From: Paraburkholderia sp. BL21I4N1
Lineage (GTDB): Bacteria; Pseudomonadota; Gammaproteobacteria; Burkholderiales; Burkholderiaceae
NCBI RefSeq assembly: GCF_002973525.1
Contig: NZ_PVEN01000022.1
Coordinates: 1-64,000 of the forward strand
DNA: 64,000 nt
Direction of reading: 5' to 3'
Below the pieces are notes generated by a model, which was not told the origin of the DNA, did no database searches, and saw nothing but the letters and a program-made list of their open reading frames with translations. Of this stretch, positions 50,738 through 59,504 are shown in pieces. The number at the start of each line of letters is the position of its first letter. The first letter of the stretch is position 1. Made by a program: the position numbers and the translations under genes.

Positions 50738-51325
50738 ATGACCGCATTACTTTCCATGGCCGCATTCGCGCTGGCCAGTTCGATCTCTCCCGGTCCGGTG
50801 AATGTCGTCGCGCTTAGCGCCGGCGCGCAGCACGGACTGGCGGCGAGCATGCGGCATGTCACCGGCGCAACCGTGGGCTTCACCGTGCTGCTTCTGCTCA
50901 TTGGTTTGGGGCTGCACGAGTTGCTCACTCATTTCCCGAATCTGATCGTGGTTGTCAAATGGGCGGGCGTCGGCTTTCTGCTCTACATGGCGTACAAACT
51001 CGCCGTCGACAACGGCCGACTCGGCGCGGATCAATCCACCCAAGGCCCCTCTTACGCACATGGCGCGGCGATGCAATGGCTCAACCCGAAAGCGTGGCTC
51101 GCGTCGCTGGCCGGCATGGGCGTCTATGCAGCCGATGGCGGCGGCCAGCTCGTCTGGCAATTCACCATCGTTTATTTCGTGATCTGCTATCTGTCGATTG
51201 CGAGTTGGGCGTACGCCGGCACGTTCCTGCGCAAGTACTTGCAGGAACCGCAGCGTGTGAGGGTATTCAATCGCGTGATGGCCGCGTTGCTCGCGGCGAG
51301 TGCGCTGTATCTGCTGGTTGACTGA
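50738..51325 (+). CDS. LysE-family amino-acid exporter
   Basis: A 195-residue membrane protein with about six helices. SSISPGPVNVVALSAGAQHG near the N-terminus and AMQWLNPKAWLASLAGMG in the second half are LysE/RhtB signatures. It probably exports an amino acid. The ATG at 50738 is preferred to a TTG four codons upstream. It converges on an AraC regulator with nine bases between stops. An orphan amino-acid-binding protein and an aminotransferase lie nearby. Confidence 0.87.
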   Translation: MTALLSMAAFALASSISPGPVNVVALSAGAQHGLAASMRHVTGATVGFTVLLLLIGLGLHELLTHFPNLIVVVKWAGVGFLLYMAYKLAVDNGRLGADQSTQGPSYAHGAAMQWLNPKAWLASLAGMGVYAADGGGQLVWQFTIVYFVICYLSIASWAYAGTFLRKYLQEPQRVRVFNRVMAALLAASALYLLVD

Positions 51326-51334
51326 CGCGCCGGT

Positions 51335-52180
51335 TCAGCTGCGATACTGCCCCGGCGTCGCCGCGACCAGTCGCTTGAACGTGCGCTGCAGATGCGCCTG
51401 ATCGGCGAAGCCGGCGTCGAGCGCGACGTCCGCAATCAAACGGCCGCGTCGTAATTGCGCGCGGCTGTACTGAATACGTCGATTGATCAGATACGCGTGC
51501 GGCGTCATGCCATAACGCTGTTTGAACGCGCGAATCAGATGCGACGGCGACAGGCCGGCCGCCTTGCAGACGTCATCGAGTCTCAATGCGCGGGTGCAGT
51601 TTTCCGCGATGAATTCCGCCGCGCGCGAGAGTTGCCGGCTGGCGTCGTGATCCGGCAAAGAGGCCGGGTTCAGCTTTTGTTGTACTTCGGCGAAGAACGC
51701 AACCATCGCGCTCTCTTTGTGGAGAAACTCGGTATCGCTGTCCGCGAGAATCGCATGCAGACGGTTCAAATCATCGAACAGTTTCCGGTCCGTCGTAATG
51801 GTCTGCGAGAACGCGCGAAACGCGTGGTTCTCGCTGAATCCCAGTTCGTGCTGCAGATTCGTGAGCCACGTCACGTCCACGTGCAGCATGCAATACGACC
51901 AGGGTTCGTCGGCGACGGGATTGCAGGCATGCACGTCGTCCGGATTCATCATGACGACCGCCCCTGCGCCGATCCATTCGCTCGCATGGCGATTCACGTA
52001 GACGCTGCGTCCGCCGGTTACGGCGCCGATAGAAAACGTCTCATGCGAATGTTTGGCGTAGCAGACCTCGCGGCCATCTTCGATGGAACGCGCCTCGATG
52101 AACGGCAACGCGTCGCTGCGCCAGAACTTCGGTGCACAAGCGTGTTTCGCGTGAATGGCCGCTTCCGTCGTCTCGCTCAT
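51335..52180 (-). CDS. AraC-family transcriptional regulator
   Basis: A 281-residue regulator. The N-terminal cupin-type effector domain (about 25-160) contains KHSHETFSIGAVTGG and MMNPDDVHACNP. The C-terminal double helix-turn-helix (about 185-281) has LDDVCKAAGLSPSHLIRAFK and ADVALDAGFADQAHLQRTFK. The best start is 52180 (MSETTEAAIHAKH). Regulators of this type often control the neighbouring exporter, here the convergent LysE gene, but that is inference. Confidence 0.88.
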   Translation of the reverse strand: MSETTEAAIHAKHACAPKFWRSDALPFIEARSIEDGREVCYAKHSHETFSIGAVTGGRSVYVNRHASEWIGAGAVVMMNPDDVHACNPVADEPWSYCMLHVDVTWLTNLQHELGFSENHAFRAFSQTITTDRKLFDDLNRLHAILADSDTEFLHKESAMVAFFAEVQQKLNPASLPDHDASRQLSRAAEFIAENCTRALRLDDVCKAAGLSPSHLIRAFKQRYGMTPHAYLINRRIQYSRAQLRRGRLIADVALDAGFADQAHLQRTFKRLVAATPGQYRS

Positions 52181-52317
52181 CTGCCGGCTCTCCGATGGGT
52201 ATGCAAGCCTCGCACACCTGCAAGGTCTACGTATCGTAGCGGCCAAATGCATCGTCAACAAGACAGCTCATCGAACGAAAGCGCGGGGCGTTTCAGCGCG
52301 CCTGGCACACAACGGTA

Positions 52318-53109
52318 TTACTTCGCGGAGACGTCGATGTTGCCGAGATACTTCGCCGCCAGCGTCTTCACCGTGCCATCGGCCTGCACCTTCGCGATCG
52401 CCGCGTTCAACTGCTCACGCAGTGCCGTATCGCCTTTGCGAATGCCGTACGCAATACCGCTGCCGAGAATCTTGTCGTCGCGCACCGGTTGCCCGACGAA
52501 CGCATAGTCCTTGCCGTTCGGTTTCGACAGAAAACCCGTCTGACCGGCGGGCGCCAGCACGAGCGTCGCGTCGAGACGACCCGCGACGAGATCGGCATAG
52601 ACCTGGTTCTGGTCCTGATACGGCACCACCGTCACGCCGGCCGTTTCCCAGTGCGTCTTCGCGAAAGTTTCCTGAATCGACGCCTGCAATACGCCGACGC
52701 GTTTGCCCTTCAGCGACGCGGGCGTCGGCAGCAAGCCGCTGTCACGTTTCGCGATCAATTGTGTCGGCACGCGATACACGACCGTGGTGAAATCGATCGC
52801 CTGGCGGCGTTGTTCGGTGGCGTTCATTGCCGAGTTGATCGCGTCGAATTTGCGGCCCTGCAGTGCGGGAATCAGGCCGTCGAACGAGGTCTCGACCCAT
52901 TTGCACGTCATATGCGCAGCGACGCAAACTGCATTGCCAACATCGACGTCGAGCCCTTGCAACTCACCATTCGGACCCTTCGACTCGAACGGCGGATACT
53001 GTGCTTCGAGTCCGAATCGCAGTGTCGTTTCAGCCGCACTGGCCGCTGAAAAAGCCGCGATCGATGTGAATGCGCAGGCCAATGCCAATAATGGCTTGAG
53101 CAATGTCAT
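52318..53109 (-). CDS. Periplasmic amino-acid-binding protein (ABC transporter, orphan)
   Basis: A 263-residue solute-binding protein of the ArgT/HisJ family (SBP family 3). The signal peptide covers about 1-26, ending ASA-AET. LRFGLEAQYPPFESKGPNGELQGLDVD is the family opening (about 30-56), and FDGLIPALQGRKFDAI follows. No permease or ATPase gene is near, so it must share a transporter encoded elsewhere or work as a sensor domain partner. It is transcribed alone on the minus strand, downstream of an aminotransferase. Confidence 0.88.
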   Translation of the reverse strand: MTLLKPLLALACAFTSIAAFSAASAAETTLRFGLEAQYPPFESKGPNGELQGLDVDVGNAVCVAAHMTCKWVETSFDGLIPALQGRKFDAINSAMNATEQRRQAIDFTTVVYRVPTQLIAKRDSGLLPTPASLKGKRVGVLQASIQETFAKTHWETAGVTVVPYQDQNQVYADLVAGRLDATLVLAPAGQTGFLSKPNGKDYAFVGQPVRDDKILGSGIAYGIRKGDTALREQLNAAIAKVQADGTVKTLAAKYLGNIDVSAK

Positions 53110-53229
53110 AACAGGTTCCTTCCCTTCGATTCGGTGTCGACGCCTTCATGCAACACGCTGAGGCATGACGGCGCCACGATCATACTGCGGTCAAAAATCT
53201 GGCCGTTGCGCGCGCAATCAAACGCCGCT

Positions 53230-54384
53230 TCAGATTTCGCACAAACGCCGTGCGCCTTCGATCAACGTCGCATCGTCCTTCGAGAAGCTCAGGCGAATCA
53301 GGCCGGAATCCGTGCCGTCGGTGTAGAACGCCGACAGCGGAATCGTCGCGACCCGCGCATCGCGAATCAGGCGCAGCACGAAGTCGCTATCGCTTTCGTC
53401 GGAGAAACCGCGAAACCGCGCGAGCATGAAAAAGCTGCCTTCGCTCGGCAGCAATTCGAAGCGCGAATCGCGCAACGCATGCGCGAGCAGATCGCGCTTC
53501 TTCTGATAGAACGCGGACAGGCCGAGGTAGCTTTCGCGATTCGCCAATGCATCGACGAACGCGTACTGCATCGGCGTATCGGCGGAAAACACCATGAATT
53601 GATGGACTTTGCGAATCTCGTCCATCAGCGCGGCAGGCGCGAGGCAATAGCCGACGCGCCAGCCAGTCACGTGGTACGACTTGCCGAACGACGAGACGAT
53701 CACGCTGCGTTCCGCGAGTTCGGCATCGCACGCCATGCTCTGATGTTGGGCGCCGTCGAACACCACGTGCTCGTAGACTTCGTCGGCGAGAAGCACGATA
53801 TCGGTGTTGCGCGTGACGGCCTTCAGGCGCGCGAGGTCGTCCTCGCTGAACACGGTCGCGGTCGGATTGTGCGGTGTGTTGATGATGATCATGCGGGTCT
53901 TCGGCGTGATCGCGGCGGCAACTTCGTCCCAATCCACGCGGAAGCCGTTCAACGAGAGCTTGATCGGCACCGGCGTGGCGCCTTGCAGCCGGACGATCGG
54001 ACCGTAGCTGTCGAACGAAGGCTCGAAGTAGATCACTTCGTCGCCCGGATGCACGAGTGCGCTGATCGTCGAATACAGGCCTTCGCTGGCACTGGCGATC
54101 ACGGTCACTTCACTTACCGGGTCGTAGCGCACGCCATACAGCGTTTCGACTTTGTCGGCGAGTGCTTCGCGCAGCGCCGCGATGCCGGCCATCGGCGCGT
54201 ACTGGTTGTGGCCGGCGCGCATGGCTTGCGCGACACCGTCGATCAGCTTCGCGTCCGGCGCGAAATTCGGCGCGCCTTGCGACAGGTTCAGCGCATCGTG
54301 TTGCGCGGCCAACTGACCGATCACGGTAAAAATCGTCGTGCCCACGTCAGGTAATTTCGAGCGGGCGTGCATGGCGCTCTGCAT
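53230..54384 (-). CDS. PLP-dependent class I/II aminotransferase
   Basis: A 384-residue fold-type I aminotransferase. The PLP lysine is K235 in SSFGKSYHVTGWRVGY, the cofactor Asp and Tyr lie in LLADEVYEH, and the carboxylate Arg in LIRLSFSKD near the end. It resembles the YbdL/methionine aminotransferase and kynurenine-aminotransferase-like group, which acts on methionine, glutamine or aromatic amino acids. The start at 54384 has GGGAG seven bases before it. The substrate is uncertain. Confidence 0.88.
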   Translation of the reverse strand: MQSAMHARSKLPDVGTTIFTVIGQLAAQHDALNLSQGAPNFAPDAKLIDGVAQAMRAGHNQYAPMAGIAALREALADKVETLYGVRYDPVSEVTVIASASEGLYSTISALVHPGDEVIYFEPSFDSYGPIVRLQGATPVPIKLSLNGFRVDWDEVAAAITPKTRMIIINTPHNPTATVFSEDDLARLKAVTRNTDIVLLADEVYEHVVFDGAQHQSMACDAELAERSVIVSSFGKSYHVTGWRVGYCLAPAALMDEIRKVHQFMVFSADTPMQYAFVDALANRESYLGLSAFYQKKRDLLAHALRDSRFELLPSEGSFFMLARFRGFSDESDSDFVLRLIRDARVATIPLSAFYTDGTDSGLIRLSFSKDDATLIEGARRLCEI

Positions 54385-54747
54385 AAGGCTTCTCCCTTTC
54401 TTCATCCGGCAATGGATTCGCGGACGGCCAACGGCGTGGCGGTCCCATCCGGTTCGGTGATTAGGCATCAGCCAAAGAAGCGTCACAATCGAAACTTTGT
54501 CATGCGCGGCATGCGTTTACGTCATGGCGTGGACGAGCGCGCGCCAGCACCGGCGAAGCCTGTGAGGTCGGGAATGACGGGGAACAGGCGGCACCGCGCG
54601 AAGAACGCGGGAAGCGCCAAGGGTATGAAGGAATGTGATGCGGTGGGCGCCGCTGCGATCAAGGCGATCGCGGCGTGACGTGCCCCGGAAAAACGCGGAA
54701 TGGCCGGCGAGGCAAGCATGACCGCTCGCCTCGCCGGCCAACGCCGA
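54385..54747. other. Intergenic region aminotransferase / dbpA
   Basis: 363 bases with no credible gene. A 103-codon open frame on the plus strand has biased composition and no similarity that I recognise. The hairpin at 54701-54740 is the only clear structure. Confidence 0.4.
54701..54740 (-). terminator. Possible terminator of dbpA
   Basis: A perfect 13-bp stem (TGGCCGGCGAGGC with GCCTCGCCGGCCA) lies seven bases after the dbpA stop. The nearest T-run on the minus strand is eight bases further on, so termination strength is uncertain. Confidence 0.55.
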
Positions 54748-56151
54748 TCAGGCGTCGTCCATCATGCGGACTTTGACCTTCTTGCCCTTCACCTTGCCGG
54801 CGCTGAGCTTGCGCAGCGCGTCGCGCGCAATGCTGCGCTCCACGGCCACGTAGGTCGACATTTCCGTCACGTTGATCTTGCCAATCTGCGAGCCGGAGAA
54901 GCCGGCTTCGCCGGTCAGCGCGCCGAGCACGTCGCCGGGACGGATCTTTTCCTTGCGGCCACCGAGAATCTGCAGCGTCTCCATGGGCGGCAACAGCCGC
55001 TCATTGCTTGCCGCTGTGAGCTCGGACAGCTTGTGCCATTCCACCTCGCGCTTTTGCGCCTGTTCGAGACTGCCGACGCGGCCCATCTCGTTCATGCTCG
55101 CGAGACTCAGCGCCCAGCCTTCCTGATCGGCCCGGCCCGTGCGGCCGATACGGTGTACGTGGACTTCCGGGTCCGGCGTCACGTCGACGTTGATCACCGC
55201 TTCCAGTTGCGCGATGTCGAGGCCGCGCGCGGCGACGTCGGTCGCGACCAGCACGGAGCAGCTACGGTTGGCGAACTGGATCAGCACCTGATCGCGTTCA
55301 CGCTGATCGAGCTCGCCATGCAATGCGAGCGCATGAAAACCTTGCGCGCGCAACACGTCGAGCAGATCGCGGCATTGCTGCTTGGTATTGCAGAACGCCA
55401 GCGTGCTAACCGGGCGATAGTGGTTCAACAGCAGACCCACGGCATGCAGACGCCCGTCTTCGGCAACTTCATAGAACCGCTGACGGATCTTGCTGTTGTC
55501 GTGCCGCTCGGCCAGCTTCACTTCCTTCGGGTTGCGCAGGAATTGCTGGCTCAGCTTGACGATGCCTTCAGGGTACGTCGCCGAAAACAGCAGCGTTTGC
55601 CGCTCTTTCGGACATTGCTTGACGACGGTGGCGATGTCGTCGAAGAAACCCATGTCGAGCATGCGGTCGGCTTCGTCGAGCACCAGCGTGTTGAGCGACT
55701 GCAGCGGCAGGCTGCCGCGCTCGAGGTGATCCATGATGCGGCCCGGCGTGCCGACCACGATGTGCGCACCGTGTTCAAGGCTGGCCGTTTGCGGCCGCAT
55801 CGGCGTGCCGCCGCACAGCGTGAGCACCTTGATGTTTTCTTCGGCGCGCGCGAGGCGGCGGATTTCCTGCGTGACCTGATCGGCGAGTTCGCGCGTGGGG
55901 CACAGCACCATGGCCTGCACGGCGAAGTTGCGGACATCGAGGCGGGCCAGCAGCGCCAGCGAAAACGCGGCGGTCTTGCCGCTGCCGGTTTTCGCCTGGG
56001 CGATCAGGTCGTGGCCGGCGAGCGCGATCGGCAGGCTCGCGGCCTGAATCGGCGTCATCTCGACGTAGCCGAGCTGCGTCAGATTCGCGAGCGCGGCGGG
56101 CGGTAGCGGCAACTGGCTAAACGGCGCGCCGGCGGGAGTGGGACTGTTCAT
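54748..56151 (-). CDS. dbpA: ATP-dependent RNA helicase DbpA
   Basis: A 467-residue DEAD-box helicase. Motifs run in order: Q motif near 30-36, AQAKTGSGKT (about 51-60), PTRELA, TPGRI, DEAD (LDEADRMLD near 160), SAT, and in the second RecA domain VATDVAARGLDI and HRIGRTGR. The C-terminal 75 residues (GDVLGALTGEAGFSGSQIGKI) match the DbpA RNA-binding domain that targets 23S rRNA hairpin 92 during 50S assembly. The length is typical. Confidence 0.93.
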   Translation of the reverse strand: MNSPTPAGAPFSQLPLPPAALANLTQLGYVEMTPIQAASLPIALAGHDLIAQAKTGSGKTAAFSLALLARLDVRNFAVQAMVLCPTRELADQVTQEIRRLARAEENIKVLTLCGGTPMRPQTASLEHGAHIVVGTPGRIMDHLERGSLPLQSLNTLVLDEADRMLDMGFFDDIATVVKQCPKERQTLLFSATYPEGIVKLSQQFLRNPKEVKLAERHDNSKIRQRFYEVAEDGRLHAVGLLLNHYRPVSTLAFCNTKQQCRDLLDVLRAQGFHALALHGELDQRERDQVLIQFANRSCSVLVATDVAARGLDIAQLEAVINVDVTPDPEVHVHRIGRTGRADQEGWALSLASMNEMGRVGSLEQAQKREVEWHKLSELTAASNERLLPPMETLQILGGRKEKIRPGDVLGALTGEAGFSGSQIGKINVTEMSTYVAVERSIARDALRKLSAGKVKGKKVKVRMMDDA

Positions 56152-56186
56152 AGGGTGAGCTCGCTGTCGGCTGGAAACAAAAGGAC

Positions 56187-56387
56187 TTAGTCGGCCATCG
56201 GGCCGGTAGCGGGACGGCCTTCGATCTGCTCGTAGAGCACCGAACCGTCTTCACCGTCGAAGCGCTCGACATAATTGCGCGCGCCGCACATCGGGCAGCG
56301 GAACAGCAGCCCTTGCCCTTCGTTCTTGATGACGACGTCCGATTGTTCCCACTGCGCGTCGCAGGACTGGTTTCTACAGGTAAACAC
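56187..56387 (-). CDS. Small zinc-ribbon protein
   Basis: A 66-residue protein with four cysteines in two knuckles, CRNQSC near the N-terminus and CPMCG near residue 31, consistent with a zinc ribbon. The rest is acidic (FDGEDGSVLYEQIEG). It starts with a good ATG and lies 36 bases upstream of dbpA on the same strand, so co-transcription is likely. I do not recognise a known function. Confidence 0.6.
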   Translation of the reverse strand: MFTCRNQSCDAQWEQSDVVIKNEGQGLLFRCPMCGARNYVERFDGEDGSVLYEQIEGRPATGPMAD

Positions 56388-56501
56388 GTTGATTCTCCAA
56401 CTGGATTCGATGATTGTTTGTTTGGACCGGCCACCGGTGAGGCTAGACCTTTGCCATAAAGCCGCGTGCCGTCGCCGCGCGGTATTCGTTCTAATGGCGC
56501 T

Positions 56502-56933
56502 TTAACCCAGATGCGTATGCCGCGCTCGCGGCGCGCTCACGTCCATATCGGTCAGACCCTGCACGATGCCGCAGTCTTCGACGGCCTGTTCGCCGTGGCA
56601 TTGCTCGCGCAACGTGGTGAGTTGCACTTTCAGCTGCTTCAGCTCGTCGATACGCGTATCGACATGGGCGATGTGCTCGTCGATCAGGGCATTGATGCCG
56701 CCGCAGCCGTCGGCGGGTGCGTCGGTGAGACGCAGCAGCGCGCGGATCTCGTCGTGGGTCATGTCGAGCGCGCGGCAGTTGCGGATGAAGCGCAGCCGCT
56801 CGACGTGCTTGCCGGTGTAGCTACGGTAATTGGCCTCGGTGCGGTCCGCTTCGGGCAACAGGCCCTCTTTTTCGTAGAAACGGATCGTTTCGGTCGTGCA
56901 ATGGGCGATTTTCGCCAGTTCGCCGATTTTCAT
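56502..56933 (-). CDS. cadR: CadR/PbrR-type MerR-family metal-responsive regulator
   Basis: A 143-residue MerR-family activator. The winged helix-turn-helix is MKIGELAKIAHCTTETIRFYEKEGLL split around residues 1-26, followed by the dimer helix. Metal ligands C77, C112 and C121 match the CadR/PbrR pattern (C77/C112 in CadR; C78/C113/C122 in PbrR), pointing to Cd(II), Pb(II) and perhaps Zn(II). The C-terminus has a short HTH-like His cluster (RHTHLG). It is divergent from the P-type ATPase gene, with the operator between them. Confidence 0.93.
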   Translation of the reverse strand: MKIGELAKIAHCTTETIRFYEKEGLLPEADRTEANYRSYTGKHVERLRFIRNCRALDMTHDEIRALLRLTDAPADGCGGINALIDEHIAHVDTRIDELKQLKVQLTTLREQCHGEQAVEDCGIVQGLTDMDVSAPRARHTHLG

Positions 56934-56953
56934 GGACCCTCCGGATAGCGGCC

Positions 56954-56984
56954 TTGACCTTGTAGTGGCTTCAAGGTGTTTACT
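56954..56984 (+). promoter_or_regulatory. MerR-type promoter/operator of cadA
   Basis: TTGACC (56954-56959) and TTTACT (56979-56984) are separated by 19 bases, the over-long spacer typical of MerR-controlled promoters. The inverted repeat ACCTTG-N9-CAAGGT (56957-56962 with 56972-56977) sits in that spacer, as in known cad/pbr operators. It probably controls both cadA and cadR. Confidence 0.88.
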
Positions 56985-57012
56985 AGACCACAAATCGAAC
57001 CAGGAAGCCACC

Positions 57013-59409
57013 ATGTCTCACGCCGACCACGCCGAAGCAGACCGTCCCGACCAGGCCAAAGCCTGTGCCCACGGGCACGCCGGGCATGACCACGCTCATG
57101 GGAAGACCGCGAAACACGAGCACGAGCACGACGGTCATGACGCGCACGGCCATGACCATGACGGACACGACCACGCCGCGCACGACCACACAGGCCATGA
57201 CCACGCAAGTCACGCCCACCAACACGCCGACGCAGGCTGCTGCGGCTCGACCGCCGCCACGCTGGCCGCGCCGATCCGCTTGCCGCAATCCGAAGCCGTC
57301 GGCAGCGACGTGCGCACCGCCATCCGCATCATGCAGATGGACTGCCCGACCGAAGAAGCGCTGATCCGCAAGAAATTCAGCCGCATGCCGTACGTGCGCA
57401 GCATGGACTTCAACCTGATGCAGCGGGTTTTGACCGTCGTGCATGCGCCGGACGCGCTCGAATCGATCCTCGCCGCGCTGCGTTCGCTCGACTTTACGCC
57501 CGAACTCGCGGACGCTGGCTCGAACGGTTCACCTGCAACCGCTGCGGCGGCACCCGCCAAGCCGTGGTGGCCGCTCGCCCTCGCCGGCGTCGCTGCGGTG
57601 GGCTCAGAGGCCGCTGGCTGGCTCGGCGCGCCGGCCTGGATGGCCGCGGGTCTGGCGGTGATCGCGATCCTCTCCTGCGGCCTCACGACCTACAAGAAAG
57701 GCTGGCTCGCGATCCGCAACGGCAACCTGAACATCAACGCGTTGATGAGCATTGCCGTCACTGGGGCGCTGGTCTTGCGCCAATGGCCGGAAGCGGCCAT
57801 GGTGATGGTGCTCTTCACGATCGCCGAACTGATCGAGGCCAAGTCGCTCGACCGCGCCCGCAACGCGATCCAGGGCTTGATGCAACTCACGCCCGAACAG
57901 GCGAGCGTCCAGCAGCCCGACGGCAGCTGGCAAGCCACGGATCTGAAAGCGATCGCGCTCGACGCGGTGGTTCGCGTGAAGCCGGGCGAGCGGATCGCGC
58001 TGGATGGTGAGATCGTCGCGGGCCGTTCGAGCGTGGATCAGGCGCCGATCACCGGTGAAAGCCTGCCGGTCGACAAGACCGTGGGCGACGCCGTGTTCGC
58101 CGGCACGATCAACCAGGCCGGGTCGTTCGACTATCGGGTCACGGCCGCGGCCAGCAATACGACGCTCGCGCGCATCATCCACGCGGTCGAGGAAGCGCAA
58201 GGCACCAAGGCGCCGACACAACGTTTCGTCGATCAGTTCGCTCGGGTGTATACGCCGATCGTGTTCGCCGTGGCGCTGGCGGTGGCGATCGTGCCGCCGC
58301 TGCTGTTCAGCGGCGCGTGGCACGAGTGGGTCTACAAGGCGTTGGTCATGCTGGTGATCGCCTGCCCGTGCGCGCTCGTGATCTCGACGCCGGTGACGAT
58401 CGTCAGCGGGCTTGCGGCGGCCGCCCGCAAAGGCATTCTGATCAAAGGCGGCGCTTATCTGGAGCAAGGCCGCAAGCTGCGCCGCCTCGCGCTCGACAAA
58501 ACCGGCACGCTGACCCACGGCAAACCGGTGCAAACCGAACTGGCCATCCTCGCCGATGTCGACGACGCCCGTTGCCGCTCGCTCGCGGCGAGTCTTGCGG
58601 GACGTTCGGATCATCCGGTGTCGATGGCGATTGCGGCAGCGGCGAAGACCGACGGCGTCGCCAGCATCGCGGTCGACGCGTTCGAAGCCCTCGCGGGACG
58701 CGGCGTGCGCGGCGAGATCGACGGCCTCTCTTACTGGCTCGGCAATCATCGGCTGGTCGAGGAACTCGGGCGTTGCTCGGCGTCGCTCGAAGCCCGGCTC
58801 GACGCATTGGAGCGGCAAGGCAAAACCGTCGTGATGCTGGTCGACGCGGAGCGCGTGCTCGCGCTGTTCGCCGTCGCCGACACGGTGAAGGAGACGAGCC
58901 GCGCCGCCATCGCCGAATTGCAGCGCCTCGGCGTCGCCACGACCATGCTGACCGGCGACAACCCCCACACCGCCGCCGCGATCGCCCAACAAGTCGGGAT
59001 CGACGAGGCGCGCGGCGATCAGTTGCCGGAAGACAAGCTCAACGCGGTGGCACAGTGGTCGACGGAAGGTGCGACGGTCGGCATGGTCGGCGACGGCATC
59101 AACGACGCCCCCGCGCTGGCGCGCGCCGACATCGGTTTCGCGATGGGCGCGATGGGCACCGACACCGCGATCGAAACCGCCGACGTCGCGCTGATGGACG
59201 ACGATCTGCGCAAGATCCCGTCGTTCATCCGGCTCTCGAAGGCGACGCATGCGGTGCTGGTGCAGAACATCGCGCTGGCGCTCGGCATCAAGAGCGTGTT
59301 CCTCGTGCTGACAGTGATGGGGCTCGGCACGATGTGGATGGCCGTGTTCGCGGATGTAGGCGCGAGCCTGCTGGTGGTGGCGAACGGGTTGCGGTTGTTG
59401 CGCAAGTAA
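57013..59409 (+). CDS. cadA: Cd/Zn/Pb-exporting P1B-type ATPase
   Basis: A 798-residue heavy-metal pump. Residues 1-75 hold 23 histidines in HDH/HGH clusters, followed by CCG at 76-78. A heavy-metal-associated domain (about 98-165) follows with MDCPTEEA in place of a simple CXXC. Eight membrane helices frame the metal site C451-P-C453, the phosphorylated Asp is D495 (LDKTGTLTHGK), and VGDGINDAPAL closes the hinge. This is the P1B-2 layout (CadA/ZntA). The start at 57013 follows AGGAAG. Expression should be metal-induced by the divergent CadR. Confidence 0.95.
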   Translation: MSHADHAEADRPDQAKACAHGHAGHDHAHGKTAKHEHEHDGHDAHGHDHDGHDHAAHDHTGHDHASHAHQHADAGCCGSTAATLAAPIRLPQSEAVGSDVRTAIRIMQMDCPTEEALIRKKFSRMPYVRSMDFNLMQRVLTVVHAPDALESILAALRSLDFTPELADAGSNGSPATAAAAPAKPWWPLALAGVAAVGSEAAGWLGAPAWMAAGLAVIAILSCGLTTYKKGWLAIRNGNLNINALMSIAVTGALVLRQWPEAAMVMVLFTIAELIEAKSLDRARNAIQGLMQLTPEQASVQQPDGSWQATDLKAIALDAVVRVKPGERIALDGEIVAGRSSVDQAPITGESLPVDKTVGDAVFAGTINQAGSFDYRVTAAASNTTLARIIHAVEEAQGTKAPTQRFVDQFARVYTPIVFAVALAVAIVPPLLFSGAWHEWVYKALVMLVIACPCALVISTPVTIVSGLAAAARKGILIKGGAYLEQGRKLRRLALDKTGTLTHGKPVQTELAILADVDDARCRSLAASLAGRSDHPVSMAIAAAAKTDGVASIAVDAFEALAGRGVRGEIDGLSYWLGNHRLVEELGRCSASLEARLDALERQGKTVVMLVDAERVLALFAVADTVKETSRAAIAELQRLGVATTMLTGDNPHTAAAIAQQVGIDEARGDQLPEDKLNAVAQWSTEGATVGMVGDGINDAPALARADIGFAMGAMGTDTAIETADVALMDDDLRKIPSFIRLSKATHAVLVQNIALALGIKSVFLVLTVMGLGTMWMAVFADVGASLLVVANGLRLLRK

Positions 59410-59504
59410 ACCGGCAGCGGCCGATTGTCGCGAGACGATGCGTGACGTGCTTCGTTTGCGGCGTGTCGCTCCAGGCGTCACGCGCCGCCGTCCGCCACTC
59501 GCCG

